A program made the position numbers and the translations under genes. Below the pieces are notes generated by a model, which saw only the letters and a list, made by a program, of their open reading frames with translations, was not told the DNA's origin and did not search any database. From positions 1 to 5,441 of the forward strand of contig QMUI01000077.1 of assembly GCA_003660485.1 (NCBI GenBank): a stretch of 5,441 bases of DNA, given 5' to 3'. Source of the DNA: Thermococci archaeon (GTDB lineage Archaea > Methanobacteriota_B > Thermococci > Thermococcales > Thermococcaceae). Position 1 is the stretch's first letter, and each line of letters starts with the position of its first letter. Shown one piece after another: positions 1 through 5,370 of this stretch.

Positions 1-1
1 C

Positions 2-307
2 AACTACATTCAGGGAATAAACAGCATAAAGAAGGCCTTGAGCAAGGAGGGTTTCACGCTGGTGGAGTTCCTATCCCCGTGTCCTATAAGCTTCGGAAGG
101 AGGAATAAAATGAAGACGGCTCCAGAACTCATAAGGTGGTACCAGAAGATAACCGTCCCGCTCAACAAGGCCAAAAAGATGTCTCCAGAAGAGCTTGAGG
201 GTAAGATAGTCATAGGGGAATTCGTTGATAGGGATAGGCCTGGGCTCGTTAGGGAGTACAGGGAGTACATAAAGAGAGCTAAGAAGATCATGGGGTGGGA
301 GGAATGA
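2..307 (+). CDS. korB: 2-oxoacid:ferredoxin oxidoreductase, beta subunit (C-terminal part; probably 2-oxoglutarate type)
   Basis: This is the last 101 codons of a gene that begins before the window; the frame is open from base 2 to the TGA at 305-307. The family's beta subunit binds thiamine diphosphate and, with the alpha and gamma subunits, oxidises a 2-oxoacid to acyl-CoA in the cytoplasm while reducing ferredoxin. The thiamine-binding core lies upstream and is not visible. What is seen is the typical KorB tail: a SPCPISFGRRNK segment (fragment residues 25-36), then a region running from TAPELIRWYQK through GEFVDRDRPGLVREY to a basic end. The FGRRNK segment resembles 2-oxoglutarate-type beta subunits more than pyruvate or 2-oxoisovalerate types, but Thermococcales carry neighbouring paralogous sets, so substrate is inferred. 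The stop overlaps the next start as ATGA, which fits translational coupling to the gamma subunit. Confidence 0.88.
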   Translation, partial: NYIQGINSIKKALSKEGFTLVEFLSPCPISFGRRNKMKTAPELIRWYQKITVPLNKAKKMSPEELEGKIVIGEFVDRDRPGLVREYREYIKRAKKIMGWEE

Positions 308-849
308 GGAAGGAAATTCTAATCGGTGGCTTTGGAGGGCAGGGTGTCATCTTAGCCAGTGTGATCCTGGGGAGGGCCGCTGCAGTTTACGAAGGCTTGC
401 ACGCAGTTCAGACTCAAGTTTACGGGCCTGAGTCAAGGGGTGGGGCTAGTAGAGCTGAGGTCGTGATAAGTGACGAGCCCATAGATTACCCTAAGGTGAT
501 AAAACCTGAGTATGCAATCCTTTTGAGCCAGCAGGCTTACGATAAGTACCTTCCCTTGGTTAAGGATGGAGGCTTGGTAATTATTGAAGAGGACTTAATC
601 CCCCACAGGAACGAGGAACTTGAGAGCGGAAAGAAGGTTTACGCTTATCCTCTGACGAAGATAGCTGAAGAAACTACCGGCTTAAGTTTGACGATGAACA
701 TACTAACCCTTGGCCTGTTCGTTGGTCTCACTGACATCGTTAAGAAGGAGAGCATAGAAAAGGCTGTTTTAGATGCAGTCCCCAAAGGAACGGAACAGAT
801 AAACCTCAAGGCTCTTCATAAGGGCTTTGAACTTGCCAAGAAATTCTGA
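304..849 (+). CDS. korG: 2-oxoacid:ferredoxin oxidoreductase, gamma subunit
   Basis: The product is 181 residues, full length for a stand-alone gamma subunit, and forms part of the cytoplasmic oxidoreductase complex encoded by the preceding gene. The family signature is clear: GFGGQGV at residues 9-15 near the N-terminus and TQVYGPESRGG at 37-47, followed by the alternating alpha/beta pattern of the gamma domain. I chose the ATG at 304 because it makes the ATGA overlap with the beta stop and has GGTGGG at 294-299 four bases upstream. A GTG at 295 would add three residues (MGG) and has no clear binding site. As in the usual archaeal order the gamma gene follows beta, and it is the last gene of the operon: a T-rich terminator begins right after the TGA. 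Substrate class (2-oxoglutarate against another 2-oxoacid) cannot be settled from this subunit. Confidence 0.9.
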   Translation: MRKEILIGGFGGQGVILASVILGRAAAVYEGLHAVQTQVYGPESRGGASRAEVVISDEPIDYPKVIKPEYAILLSQQAYDKYLPLVKDGGLVIIEEDLIPHRNEELESGKKVYAYPLTKIAEETTGLSLTMNILTLGLFVGLTDIVKKESIEKAVLDAVPKGTEQINLKALHKGFELAKKF

Positions 850-883
850 TTTTCTTTGGTATTTTTATCTTGGTATTTTTATC
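850..883 (+). terminator. Tandem T-tract terminator of the 2-oxoacid oxidoreductase operon
   Basis: Directly after the gamma-subunit stop the + strand is T-rich, with a GATTTTCTTT stretch and then two exact back-to-back copies of the 14-mer TTGGTATTTTTATC (856-869 and 870-883). Each copy contains a T5 run. Archaeal RNA polymerase terminates at oligo-T on the non-template strand without needing a hairpin, so this is a good intrinsic terminator. There is no hairpin of note. Confidence 0.7.
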
Positions 884-898
884 CAAAACCTTTTAAAG
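884..898 (+). promoter_or_regulatory. Archaeal promoter (BRE and TATA box) for the substrate-binding protein gene
   Basis: TTTTAAAG at 891-898 is preceded by an A-rich CCAAAACC stretch that fits a TFB recognition element. The usual 22-27 nt spacing puts transcription start near 918-922, which leaves a leader of about 22-26 nt before the ATG at 944. The position just behind the upstream terminator supports an independent transcription unit. Confidence 0.6.
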
Positions 899-912
899 CT
901 ATTTTCAAATAG

Positions 913-931
913 ACTGGATGAATAGTCCAGT
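913..931. promoter_or_regulatory. 19-bp palindrome in the leader of the substrate-binding protein gene
   Basis: The arms ACTGGA (913-918) and TCCAGT (926-931) are perfect inverted repeats separated by 7 nt. The element covers the predicted transcription start and abuts the ribosome binding site GGAGGG (932-937). It could be an operator for a repressor, or in RNA a 6-bp stem with a 7-nt loop. Which of these holds, and the identity of any regulator, are not visible. Confidence 0.4.
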
Positions 932-943
932 GGAGGGTCTAGA

Positions 944-1978
944 ATGAAAAGGATCCCAATTGTCCTGTTCTTAGCTTTAATAGTCTTCATGAGCGGGTGC
1001 ATAAGCACTAAGACAACCACGGTAACAACAACGGCCCCTGCAAAGACCATAACCGTCACGGAAACCCAGGGTAAGGTCACTACTATTACCATTACCCAGA
1101 CCATAACAACCACGACGACACCAGCTCACTATCCTCTGACGATCGTTGATTCCGTGGGAAGGAAAGTTACAATAAAGAAAGAACCCCGAAGGATAGTCTC
1201 GCTGGCCCCCTCAATTACTGAGACCCTGTACTTCATAGGTGCCCTCGACAAGGTCGTTGGAGTTACAAAGTTCGATGACTTCCCGCCTGAGGTTCAGAAG
1301 GGAAGGGCAGTAATCGGTGACTTCTCTAATCCTAACCTTGAGGTCATAGCTTCACTGAAGCCCGACCTCATAATCGGGACTAGCATACATCTTAAGTACC
1401 TAGACAAGCTTCAGCAGATAGCTCCCGTTATCATAGTTGATCCAAAGAACATGAGCGAAATCTACGAGTGGATAATAAAGCTCGGTAAAGTTGTCAACAG
1501 AGAAAAAGAGGCTGAAGGAGTTGTTAACTACATGAAAGCAATTGTGGAAAGCGTTCAAGCCAAGGTTGCAAACTCCTCAAGGCCTAAGGTATTCTACTTG
1601 GTCGGCTACTGGAACGGCTACTGGACCGCTGGAAGGGGCACATTCATGGACAGCTTAATAAGCATCGCCGGTGGAGAAAACATCTTCCATGATATTGAAG
1701 GCTGGAAGACCGTGAGTGCTGAAGATATAGTCGCTAGGAATCCTGATATTGTAATAATCTCTTATCACGCTGGTATTAAGCCTGGAGATCTCTGCAATAC
1801 TCCCCTAGCGAAGACAAACGCTTTCAAGAACGGTAGGGTCTATGTGATCAGCGATGATAACTTAGTTTCGAGGCCTGGCCCCAGGATAGTTCTTGGCCTC
1901 GAGGAGATAGCCTACTTCATCCACCCTGAGGCCTTCAACTACGCCTACCAGCCAAAAGCCTGCGCTGTCTTCTCCTGA
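944..1978 (+). CDS. ABC transporter substrate-binding lipoprotein, cobalamin/ferric-siderophore class (BtuF/FepB-like)
   Basis: The product is 344 residues and is expected to be anchored outside the membrane to deliver a corrinoid or iron chelate to an ABC importer. Residues 1-19 are a lipoprotein signal, with a basic MKR start, a hydrophobic core and lipobox MSGC, so C19 would be the anchor. Residues 22-60 are a stalk with 21 threonines out of 39. The binding domain runs from about 65 (TIVDSVGRKVTI) to 330, with the family hallmark RIVSLAPSITETLYFIGA at 83-100, then GVTKFDD and SLKPDLIIG, a linking-helix region near 190-215, and a second lobe including VSAEDIVARNPDIVII. C284 and C340 could form a disulfide. 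The ATG at 944 has GGAGGG upstream. No permease or ATPase gene is adjacent, so it must work with components encoded elsewhere. The BtuF-like look suggests a corrinoid, but iron or another chelate is possible. Confidence 0.85.
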   Translation: MKRIPIVLFLALIVFMSGCISTKTTTVTTTAPAKTITVTETQGKVTTITITQTITTTTTPAHYPLTIVDSVGRKVTIKKEPRRIVSLAPSITETLYFIGALDKVVGVTKFDDFPPEVQKGRAVIGDFSNPNLEVIASLKPDLIIGTSIHLKYLDKLQQIAPVIIVDPKNMSEIYEWIIKLGKVVNREKEAEGVVNYMKAIVESVQAKVANSSRPKVFYLVGYWNGYWTAGRGTFMDSLISIAGGENIFHDIEGWKTVSAEDIVARNPDIVIISYHAGIKPGDLCNTPLAKTNAFKNGRVYVISDDNLVSRPGPRIVLGLEEIAYFIHPEAFNYAYQPKACAVFS

Positions 1979-1996
1979 TTAAATTTTTAAATTTTT
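1979..1996 (+). terminator. T-tract terminator shared with the 3' end of the convergent gene
   Basis: Two tandem copies of AAATTTTT (1981-1988 and 1989-1996) give two T5 runs just after the + strand stop. Only 8 nt separate the two convergent stops, so the second T run lies inside the last codons of the - strand gene. The opposite strand has no comparable T run, so this terminates the + strand transcript better than the - strand one. Confidence 0.5.
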
Positions 1997-2454
1997 AGCA
2001 GTCCCAGGGTTGGTAGTGCCGTTATTGCTATGCTTATTAAACCCCCAAGTATTAATGCAGGCATTGTGATTTTCCTCTCTATACCGAGAACGTAAGCCGC
2101 CAGGGCTCCCGTCCAAACTCCAGTTCCTGGGAGTGGTATGGCAACAAAGATCGTTAGACCAATGAATCCCCACCTCTCTACGTACGGCTTTGCTTTTCTT
2201 CTTGTCTTTTTTAGGTATTTTAGGTAAAACTTGGCAATCTTTCCCAGTAAAAATGGGGAGTCCTCTAAGCTTAGCATGATCCTGTCTATCAGAGGCAGAG
2301 ATACGGGGAGCACAATTGACAAAAGAAGAACTCCAACAATTGAGGCTATTATTGTTTCTATTGGGGGATACCCCCTTCCAAGCCCATAAACGACGGCGTA
2401 CCTCCCTTCAAAGGTTGGAATTAGGGATAATATTAAAACCTCTAAGAAGCTCAT
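1987..2454 (-). CDS. Small integral membrane protein, Sm_multidrug_ex family (COG2426/PF06695, DedA/VTT-related)
   Basis: The product is 155 residues and mostly hydrophobic, with several membrane segments (about 5-25, 33-60, 97-123 and 131-153) and a basic cytoplasmic-type stretch at 72-94. Two conserved family motifs are visible: an early E16-G17-R18 (PTFEGRYAV) and PLPGTGVWTGA at 107-117. The family is named as a putative small multidrug exporter, but that function is weakly founded. Sequence-based modelling in the literature groups it with the DedA/TMEM41B (VTT) fold, which has re-entrant loops, so ion-coupled transport or lipid movement is as likely as drug export. The ATG at 2454 has a perfect GGTGAT site (- strand, 2463-2458) four bases away. 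The gene has its own promoter and faces the substrate-binding protein gene tail to tail. Confidence 0.8.
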   Translation of the reverse strand: MSFLEVLILSLIPTFEGRYAVVYGLGRGYPPIETIIASIVGVLLLSIVLPVSLPLIDRIMLSLEDSPFLLGKIAKFYLKYLKKTRRKAKPYVERWGFIGLTIFVAIPLPGTGVWTGALAAYVLGIERKITMPALILGGLISIAITALPTLGLLKI

Positions 2455-2457
2455 TTT

Positions 2458-2511
2458 ATCACCATCCTTATCGTTATCGTTTTGCCAATATTCTCCTTGG
2501 GGGCTTTATAA
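2458..2511 (-). promoter_or_regulatory. Promoter and ribosome binding site of the membrane protein gene
   Basis: Read on the - strand, a TATA box TTATAAAG (2511-2504) lies about 50 nt before the ATG. This places transcription start near 2480 and gives a leader of roughly 25 nt with GGTGAT at 2463-2458. A tandem CGATAA hexamer pair (2479-2468) sits at the predicted start. No T-tract follows the upstream ASCH gene, so read-through from it may add to this promoter. Confidence 0.55.
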
Positions 2512-2542
2512 CCTCTGCTACTCCAAGCTCCATGCGAGGATT

Positions 2543-3118
2543 TTACAGTAACCCCCTATCGTAGAGGGCATGGTATGCCCTAAGTAGGGCCTGCTGCACT
2601 CTCTTTGGCCCAAAATTCTTGGCGGCCTCTCTTACTCCTCGTTCCTTGATTCTCTTGAGTATTATCTCTACATCCTGGGTTAATTTCAAACTGCTAAAAT
2701 TATCAAGGGCCAGTTCCACAATCTCATACGGATCCCTATAGTTTAGCCCTTTCAGCCACTTAAGTGGAATGCCCTCTCTTAATGGTTTAACGTCCTCAAA
2801 CTCAATTATTGTAACCTCATCGTCCCCATATAGCTCTCCGTATATCCTTGAAAGCTCGCGAACTAGCTCTTTTACATTCGAAAAGCCATCAAGCTTCGCG
2901 TCCTCATTTGTAAGCTCCTTAACCCTTTTAGTTCGAATCTCCTTGATTTTGGCCTTGGCTATTGCGGTGTCGCTTGGGGTTATGACTATGTACACTTCAC
3001 TTCCCGGTTTAGCCTCGTACTTTCCATACCTAACAGTCGTTACTTTCTTCCCGCTTATTATTTTGGTCTTGTACTTGTTGTCAAGTAGAATGAACCTCCT
3101 TATCTGAACCGTTTTCAC
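2543..3118 (-). CDS. ASCH-domain protein (COG2411-like), function unknown
   Basis: With the GTG start at 3118 the product is 191 residues, soluble and basic. Residues 7 to about 110 form an ASCH domain, a PUA-like fold expected to bind RNA or nucleosides. The family motif G-x-K-x-x-T-x-R appears as GKKVTTVR (23-30), followed by [10 protein letters not shown], a [18 protein letters not shown] helix and a TIIEFE strand. K25 and T28 line up with K21 and T24 of the E. coli acetylcytidine amidohydrolase YqfB, and D77 lies near the position of its catalytic glutamate. Residues 112-191 are an added helical segment with a basic tail that I do not recognise. A TTG at 3124 would add two residues, but GGAGGTG (- strand, 3132-3126) is only one base from it and seven from the GTG. 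The gene overlaps the HAD gene by 38 nt and is probably translationally coupled. Substrate is unknown. Confidence 0.82.
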   Translation of the reverse strand: MKTVQIRRFILLDNKYKTKIISGKKVTTVRYGKYEAKPGSEVYIVITPSDTAIAKAKIKEIRTKRVKELTNEDAKLDGFSNVKELVRELSRIYGELYGDDEVTIIEFEDVKPLREGIPLKWLKGLNYRDPYEIVELALDNFSSLKLTQDVEIILKRIKERGVREAAKNFGPKRVQQALLRAYHALYDRGLL

Positions 3119-3794
3119 GCTCAAGCACCTCCAGTAACTGCTGTAATTTAGTGATCTCGTAGTCCGCGTACTCCCTGTATTCGATCTCTTTATCAGAATA
3201 CTTGCCGTACCTGAACCACACGGTTTTCATTCCAACTTTCTTAGCCCCGTATATGTCCGAATAAAGCCTGTCACCAACCATTATGGCTTCGCTAGGCTTG
3301 ACATTGAATGCCTTTAATGCCTTCTTAAATATCTTTGGATGCGGCTTCTTAACTCCTTCAAAGTCCGAGATTACGACGTGCTCAAAGAAGTCATCCATTT
3401 CAAGCCTTAGGATTTTCTCCCACTGCTTTATTGGATTCCCGTCTGTAATTACCCCTAGTCTGTAGCCGAGCTCCCTCAGCCTTATTAGGGTTTTTCTTGC
3501 TCCTGGAACCTCCCTCAGGTAAGCGAACTTCGTGTTATGGTAAGCTATAACCCCCGCCGCAACAAGCTTTGGATCATAGGGGATGTCAAGTCTCCTGAGG
3601 AGGTAATCAAAGTGGTGGGGGAAGTTGCTTCCGTACTCCTTTATCAACTCCATGAGTTCGGAATATGCAGTGTCAAAATCAACTGGGAGACCATGTCTGA
3701 TCATATTCTCTATGGCGTTCCTTCTCGCCATCTCGGCTAACTTACTTGTATCGGCAAGCGTATCATCAAGGTCGAAAAATACTACCCTTATCAT
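3081..3794 (-). CDS. HAD superfamily hydrolase, subfamily IA (archaeal COG1011/TIGR02253-like phosphatase)
   Basis: The product is 237 residues, a normal length for this group, and is a cytoplasmic Mg-dependent phosphohydrolase by family. All four HAD motifs are present: DLDDT (8-12, nucleophile D8 and acid/base D10), ITDGN (116-120, T117), K150 in KKPHPK, and GDRLYSD (174-180, D175 and D180 for metal). A helical C1-type cap lies between motifs I and II, about residues 15-90. The match to the archaeal TIGR02253-like group is by overall pattern. Some archaeal relatives are annotated as glyceraldehyde-3-phosphate phosphatase, but substrate cannot be read from sequence. The ATG at 3794 follows a weak GGGT site and a palindrome. 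The charged C-terminal tail (from about 225) is encoded by DNA that also holds the binding site and start of the ASCH gene. Confidence 0.88.
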   Translation of the reverse strand: MIRVVFFDLDDTLADTSKLAEMARRNAIENMIRHGLPVDFDTAYSELMELIKEYGSNFPHHFDYLLRRLDIPYDPKLVAAGVIAYHNTKFAYLREVPGARKTLIRLRELGYRLGVITDGNPIKQWEKILRLEMDDFFEHVVISDFEGVKKPHPKIFKKALKAFNVKPSEAIMVGDRLYSDIYGAKKVGMKTVWFRYGKYSDKEIEYREYADYEITKLQQLLEVLERENGSDKEVHST

Positions 3795-3799
3795 ATCTA

Positions 3800-3822
3800 C
3801 CCTTAAGAGAATCTCTAAAGGG
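3800..3822. promoter_or_regulatory. 23-bp imperfect palindrome before the HAD gene
   Basis: CCCTTAAGAGA (3800-3810) and TCTCTAAAGGG (3812-3822) are inverted repeats around a central A at 3811, with 10 of 11 positions paired. The element ends 5 nt before the HAD start codon and covers its weak ribosome binding site. A possible - strand TATA-like TTTTTATT (3831-3824) sits just upstream, so the palindrome would overlap transcription start. It may be a repressor operator or an RNA hairpin of the glyA-HAD spacer. Confidence 0.45.
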
Positions 3823-3826
3823 GAAT

Positions 3827-3868
3827 AAAAACATTATTATCAAGAGGGAAAGGGAAAATAGAAGGAGT
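3827..3868 (-). terminator. Pyrimidine-rich tract and T5 run after glyA
   Basis: Right after the glyA stop the - strand is almost pure pyrimidine from 3867 to 3842 (one purine, at 3859), including CTATTTTCCCTTTCCCTCTT, and a T5 run follows at 3831-3827. This fits an archaeal intrinsic terminator, perhaps leaky. Whether the HAD and ASCH genes are read from glyA or from their own promoter in this 74-nt gap is not decided by the sequence. Confidence 0.45.
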
Positions 3869-5152
3869 TTACTTCTTCATTGGGAGACCATAGTCGAACG
3901 AATAGTAGACCTTCTGGAACTCAAGCCTGAAGTAGTACACGTCTCTCCTGACCTTCTTTGGATCCTCCTTGTCCAAGAGAACCCTCTTCATGAAGTGGGC
4001 TATCTCCTTCATGTCATCCTCCATCATTCCGACCCTGGTCATCTCCTGAACTCCGATTCTCAATCCACTAGGCTCGTTGACCTTCTCGAGCGGATCCCAC
4101 GGCAGGAGGTTCTTGTTGAGAATTATCCCAGCCTCCTCGAGGAGTGGAGCTGCCCAACCTCCTCCAGCCGGGTGTAGGTCGCTGACATCGACTATTACCT
4201 GGTGGCTCTTCGTGTATCCCTGGTCTTCACCGATGACCTTAAATCCTTCTTCTGCCAATGCTTCAGCCAAGGCCTTAGCGTTCTTCACGATCTGCTTTGC
4301 GTAGGCTTCACCGTACTCCAGCATCTCTGCGGCTGTAATCACCTTACCTGCCATGTGGTGGAGGTGGTGGTTGCTCAGCACTCCTGGGAAGATCGCCCCC
4401 TGGAGCTTTGCTATGGTATCATTGTCAGCAAACTTCTTGTAAAGTATTACTCCACCCTGGGGTCCTGGGAAGGTCTTGTGGGTTGAAGCTGTCATTATGT
4501 CGGCTCCCTCTCTAAGTGGATCTTGGAACTCTCCTCCAGCGATTAGACCGAGGACGTGGGCTGCATCGTAAACGACGAATGCCCCAACTTCCTTTGCAAC
4601 TGGAGCGAGCTCCTTGACTGGGTGCGGGAACGGGAAGAGTGAGCCGCCGAACATGACTATCTTTGGCTCAAGCTCCCTGATCATCTTCTCGGCCTTGTCA
4701 ACGTCGATGTTGAATGACTCATTGTCGAATGGCCAGGTATGTACTTCTAAGCCGCGCATTCCTGCAGCACCGAATGGCATGTGGCTTATATGCCCTCCAT
4801 GGCTCGTGTGGAGGACGATTACCTTATCCCCAGGCTGGCCGAGGCCGAAGAATACTGCTTGATTAGCATTAGTTCCTGAGATTGGCCTTAGATCGGCAAA
4901 GTCGCTCTTGAATAACTTAGTGAAGAGCTCGACACCAATGAGCTCGACCTCATCAACGTACTTACATCCCTGATAGTACCTCTGCCTCGGCCACCCCTCT
5001 GCGTACTTGTGCATGAAACCTGAAGCCACTGCCCTATTAACGCTTGGGGAAGTTATGTTCTCACTCGCGATCAGGTTTATGGTATGGCTCCTCCACTTTT
5101 CGTGCTCCTCAATAAAGTTCAGAACCTTATCCCTATACTCCCTGTAGGTCAT
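3869..5152 (-). CDS. glyA: Serine hydroxymethyltransferase
   Basis: The 427-residue product is a PLP enzyme that interconverts serine and glycine, passing the one-carbon unit to a folate-type or modified pterin carrier in the cytoplasm. Visible signatures are LIASEN (27-32), KYAEGWPRQRYYQGCKYVD (49-67, E52 and Y60 matching the bacterial catalytic Glu and Tyr), SHGGHISH (117-124), YDAAHVLG (195-202, D196 for the PLP ring nitrogen), THKTFPGPQGG (224-234, K226 as Schiff-base lysine) and GLRIG (363-367, R365 for the substrate carboxylate). All key residues are present. The frame stays open to an ATG at 5263, but the ATG at 5152 has GAGGTGG (- strand, 5164-5158) five bases upstream and gives the usual archaeal length. 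The 37-residue longer form looks unlike SHMT and would cover the promoter. The carrier pterin in Thermococcales is inferred from family knowledge. Confidence 0.96.
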   Translation of the reverse strand: MTYREYRDKVLNFIEEHEKWRSHTINLIASENITSPSVNRAVASGFMHKYAEGWPRQRYYQGCKYVDEVELIGVELFTKLFKSDFADLRPISGTNANQAVFFGLGQPGDKVIVLHTSHGGHISHMPFGAAGMRGLEVHTWPFDNESFNIDVDKAEKMIRELEPKIVMFGGSLFPFPHPVKELAPVAKEVGAFVVYDAAHVLGLIAGGEFQDPLREGADIMTASTHKTFPGPQGGVILYKKFADNDTIAKLQGAIFPGVLSNHHLHHMAGKVITAAEMLEYGEAYAKQIVKNAKALAEALAEEGFKVIGEDQGYTKSHQVIVDVSDLHPAGGGWAAPLLEEAGIILNKNLLPWDPLEKVNEPSGLRIGVQEMTRVGMMEDDMKEIAHFMKRVLLDKEDPKKVRRDVYYFRLEFQKVYYSFDYGLPMKK

Positions 5153-5157
5153 AGAAG

Positions 5158-5197
5158 CCACCTCGGATTTATATTTCATGTGCATATAATTTAAACC
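5158..5197 (-). promoter_or_regulatory. glyA promoter and ribosome binding site
   Basis: On the - strand GGTTTAAATTA (5197-5187) forms a TATA box behind an AAAGG element that could bind TFB. Transcription would start near 5166, giving a short leader that carries GAGGTGG (5164-5158). A second AT-rich AAATATAAAT (5177-5168) could act as a TATA box only for a leaderless transcript, which the strong binding site argues against. Confidence 0.55.
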
Positions 5198-5280
5198 TTT
5201 GCTTGAAAATCGGGGCAGTTCTTTGAAAAGAGAGTCCGGGAGGTTGGATTGCTCACATTTCAAGTTGACATTTTGGCAGT

Positions 5281-5370
5281 ATTACTATTTTCCTTTTTCG
5301 TATCATTTTTTGTTATGTTAATTTTTTCATTCGTGTGTTTTGGTTTTTCTAGCCTTGTTTTGTGGTGTTA
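5281..5370 (+). other. Strongly T-biased intergenic tract upstream of glyA
   Basis: In these 90 nt the + strand has 55 T and 11 A by my count, with runs of T5 to T6. No frame looks like a real protein; the hydrophobic translations are an effect of T richness. On the + strand it could stop transcripts running rightward from the glyA promoter region. It lies the wrong way round to terminate a - strand gene arriving from the right. Confidence 0.5.

Noticed and set aside
935..945. 11-nt identity (GGGTCTAGAAT) with 5382-5392
   Set aside because: It is short, the contexts differ (ribosome binding site against intergenic palindrome), and there is no third copy; probably chance.
865..1113. 82-codon - strand open frame with a valine-rich hydrophobic translation
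   Set aside because: It is the complement of the threonine-rich stalk and signal sequence of the binding protein; ACC/ACA codons read backwards give valine and similar residues.
2458..2463. TATCAC half-site of the TrmBL1 sugar-regulator motif
   Set aside because: The second half GTGATA at the required spacing is missing; the bases are the complement of the ribosome binding site GGTGAT.
2316..2564. 82-codon + strand open frame across the membrane protein gene's 5' end and promoter
   Set aside because: It covers a convincing TATA box and GGTGAT site of the - strand gene and has no family features.
2769..3107. 112-codon + strand open frame opposite the ASCH gene, serine-rich and hydrophobic
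   Set aside because: Its composition is that of the complement of a Lys/Glu-rich gene; no binding site or promoter supports it.
3761..3775. TGATGA-like C box on the - strand hinting at a C/D box guide RNA
   Set aside because: It sits in the HAD codons for DLDDT and I found no properly spaced D box. Similar near-matches elsewhere are also inside genes.
3746..4177. 143-codon + strand open frame antisense to glyA and the HAD gene
   Set aside because: It lies opposite glyA and HAD coding DNA with all their motifs intact, has no ribosome binding site and no recognisable pattern; it is a codon-bias shadow.
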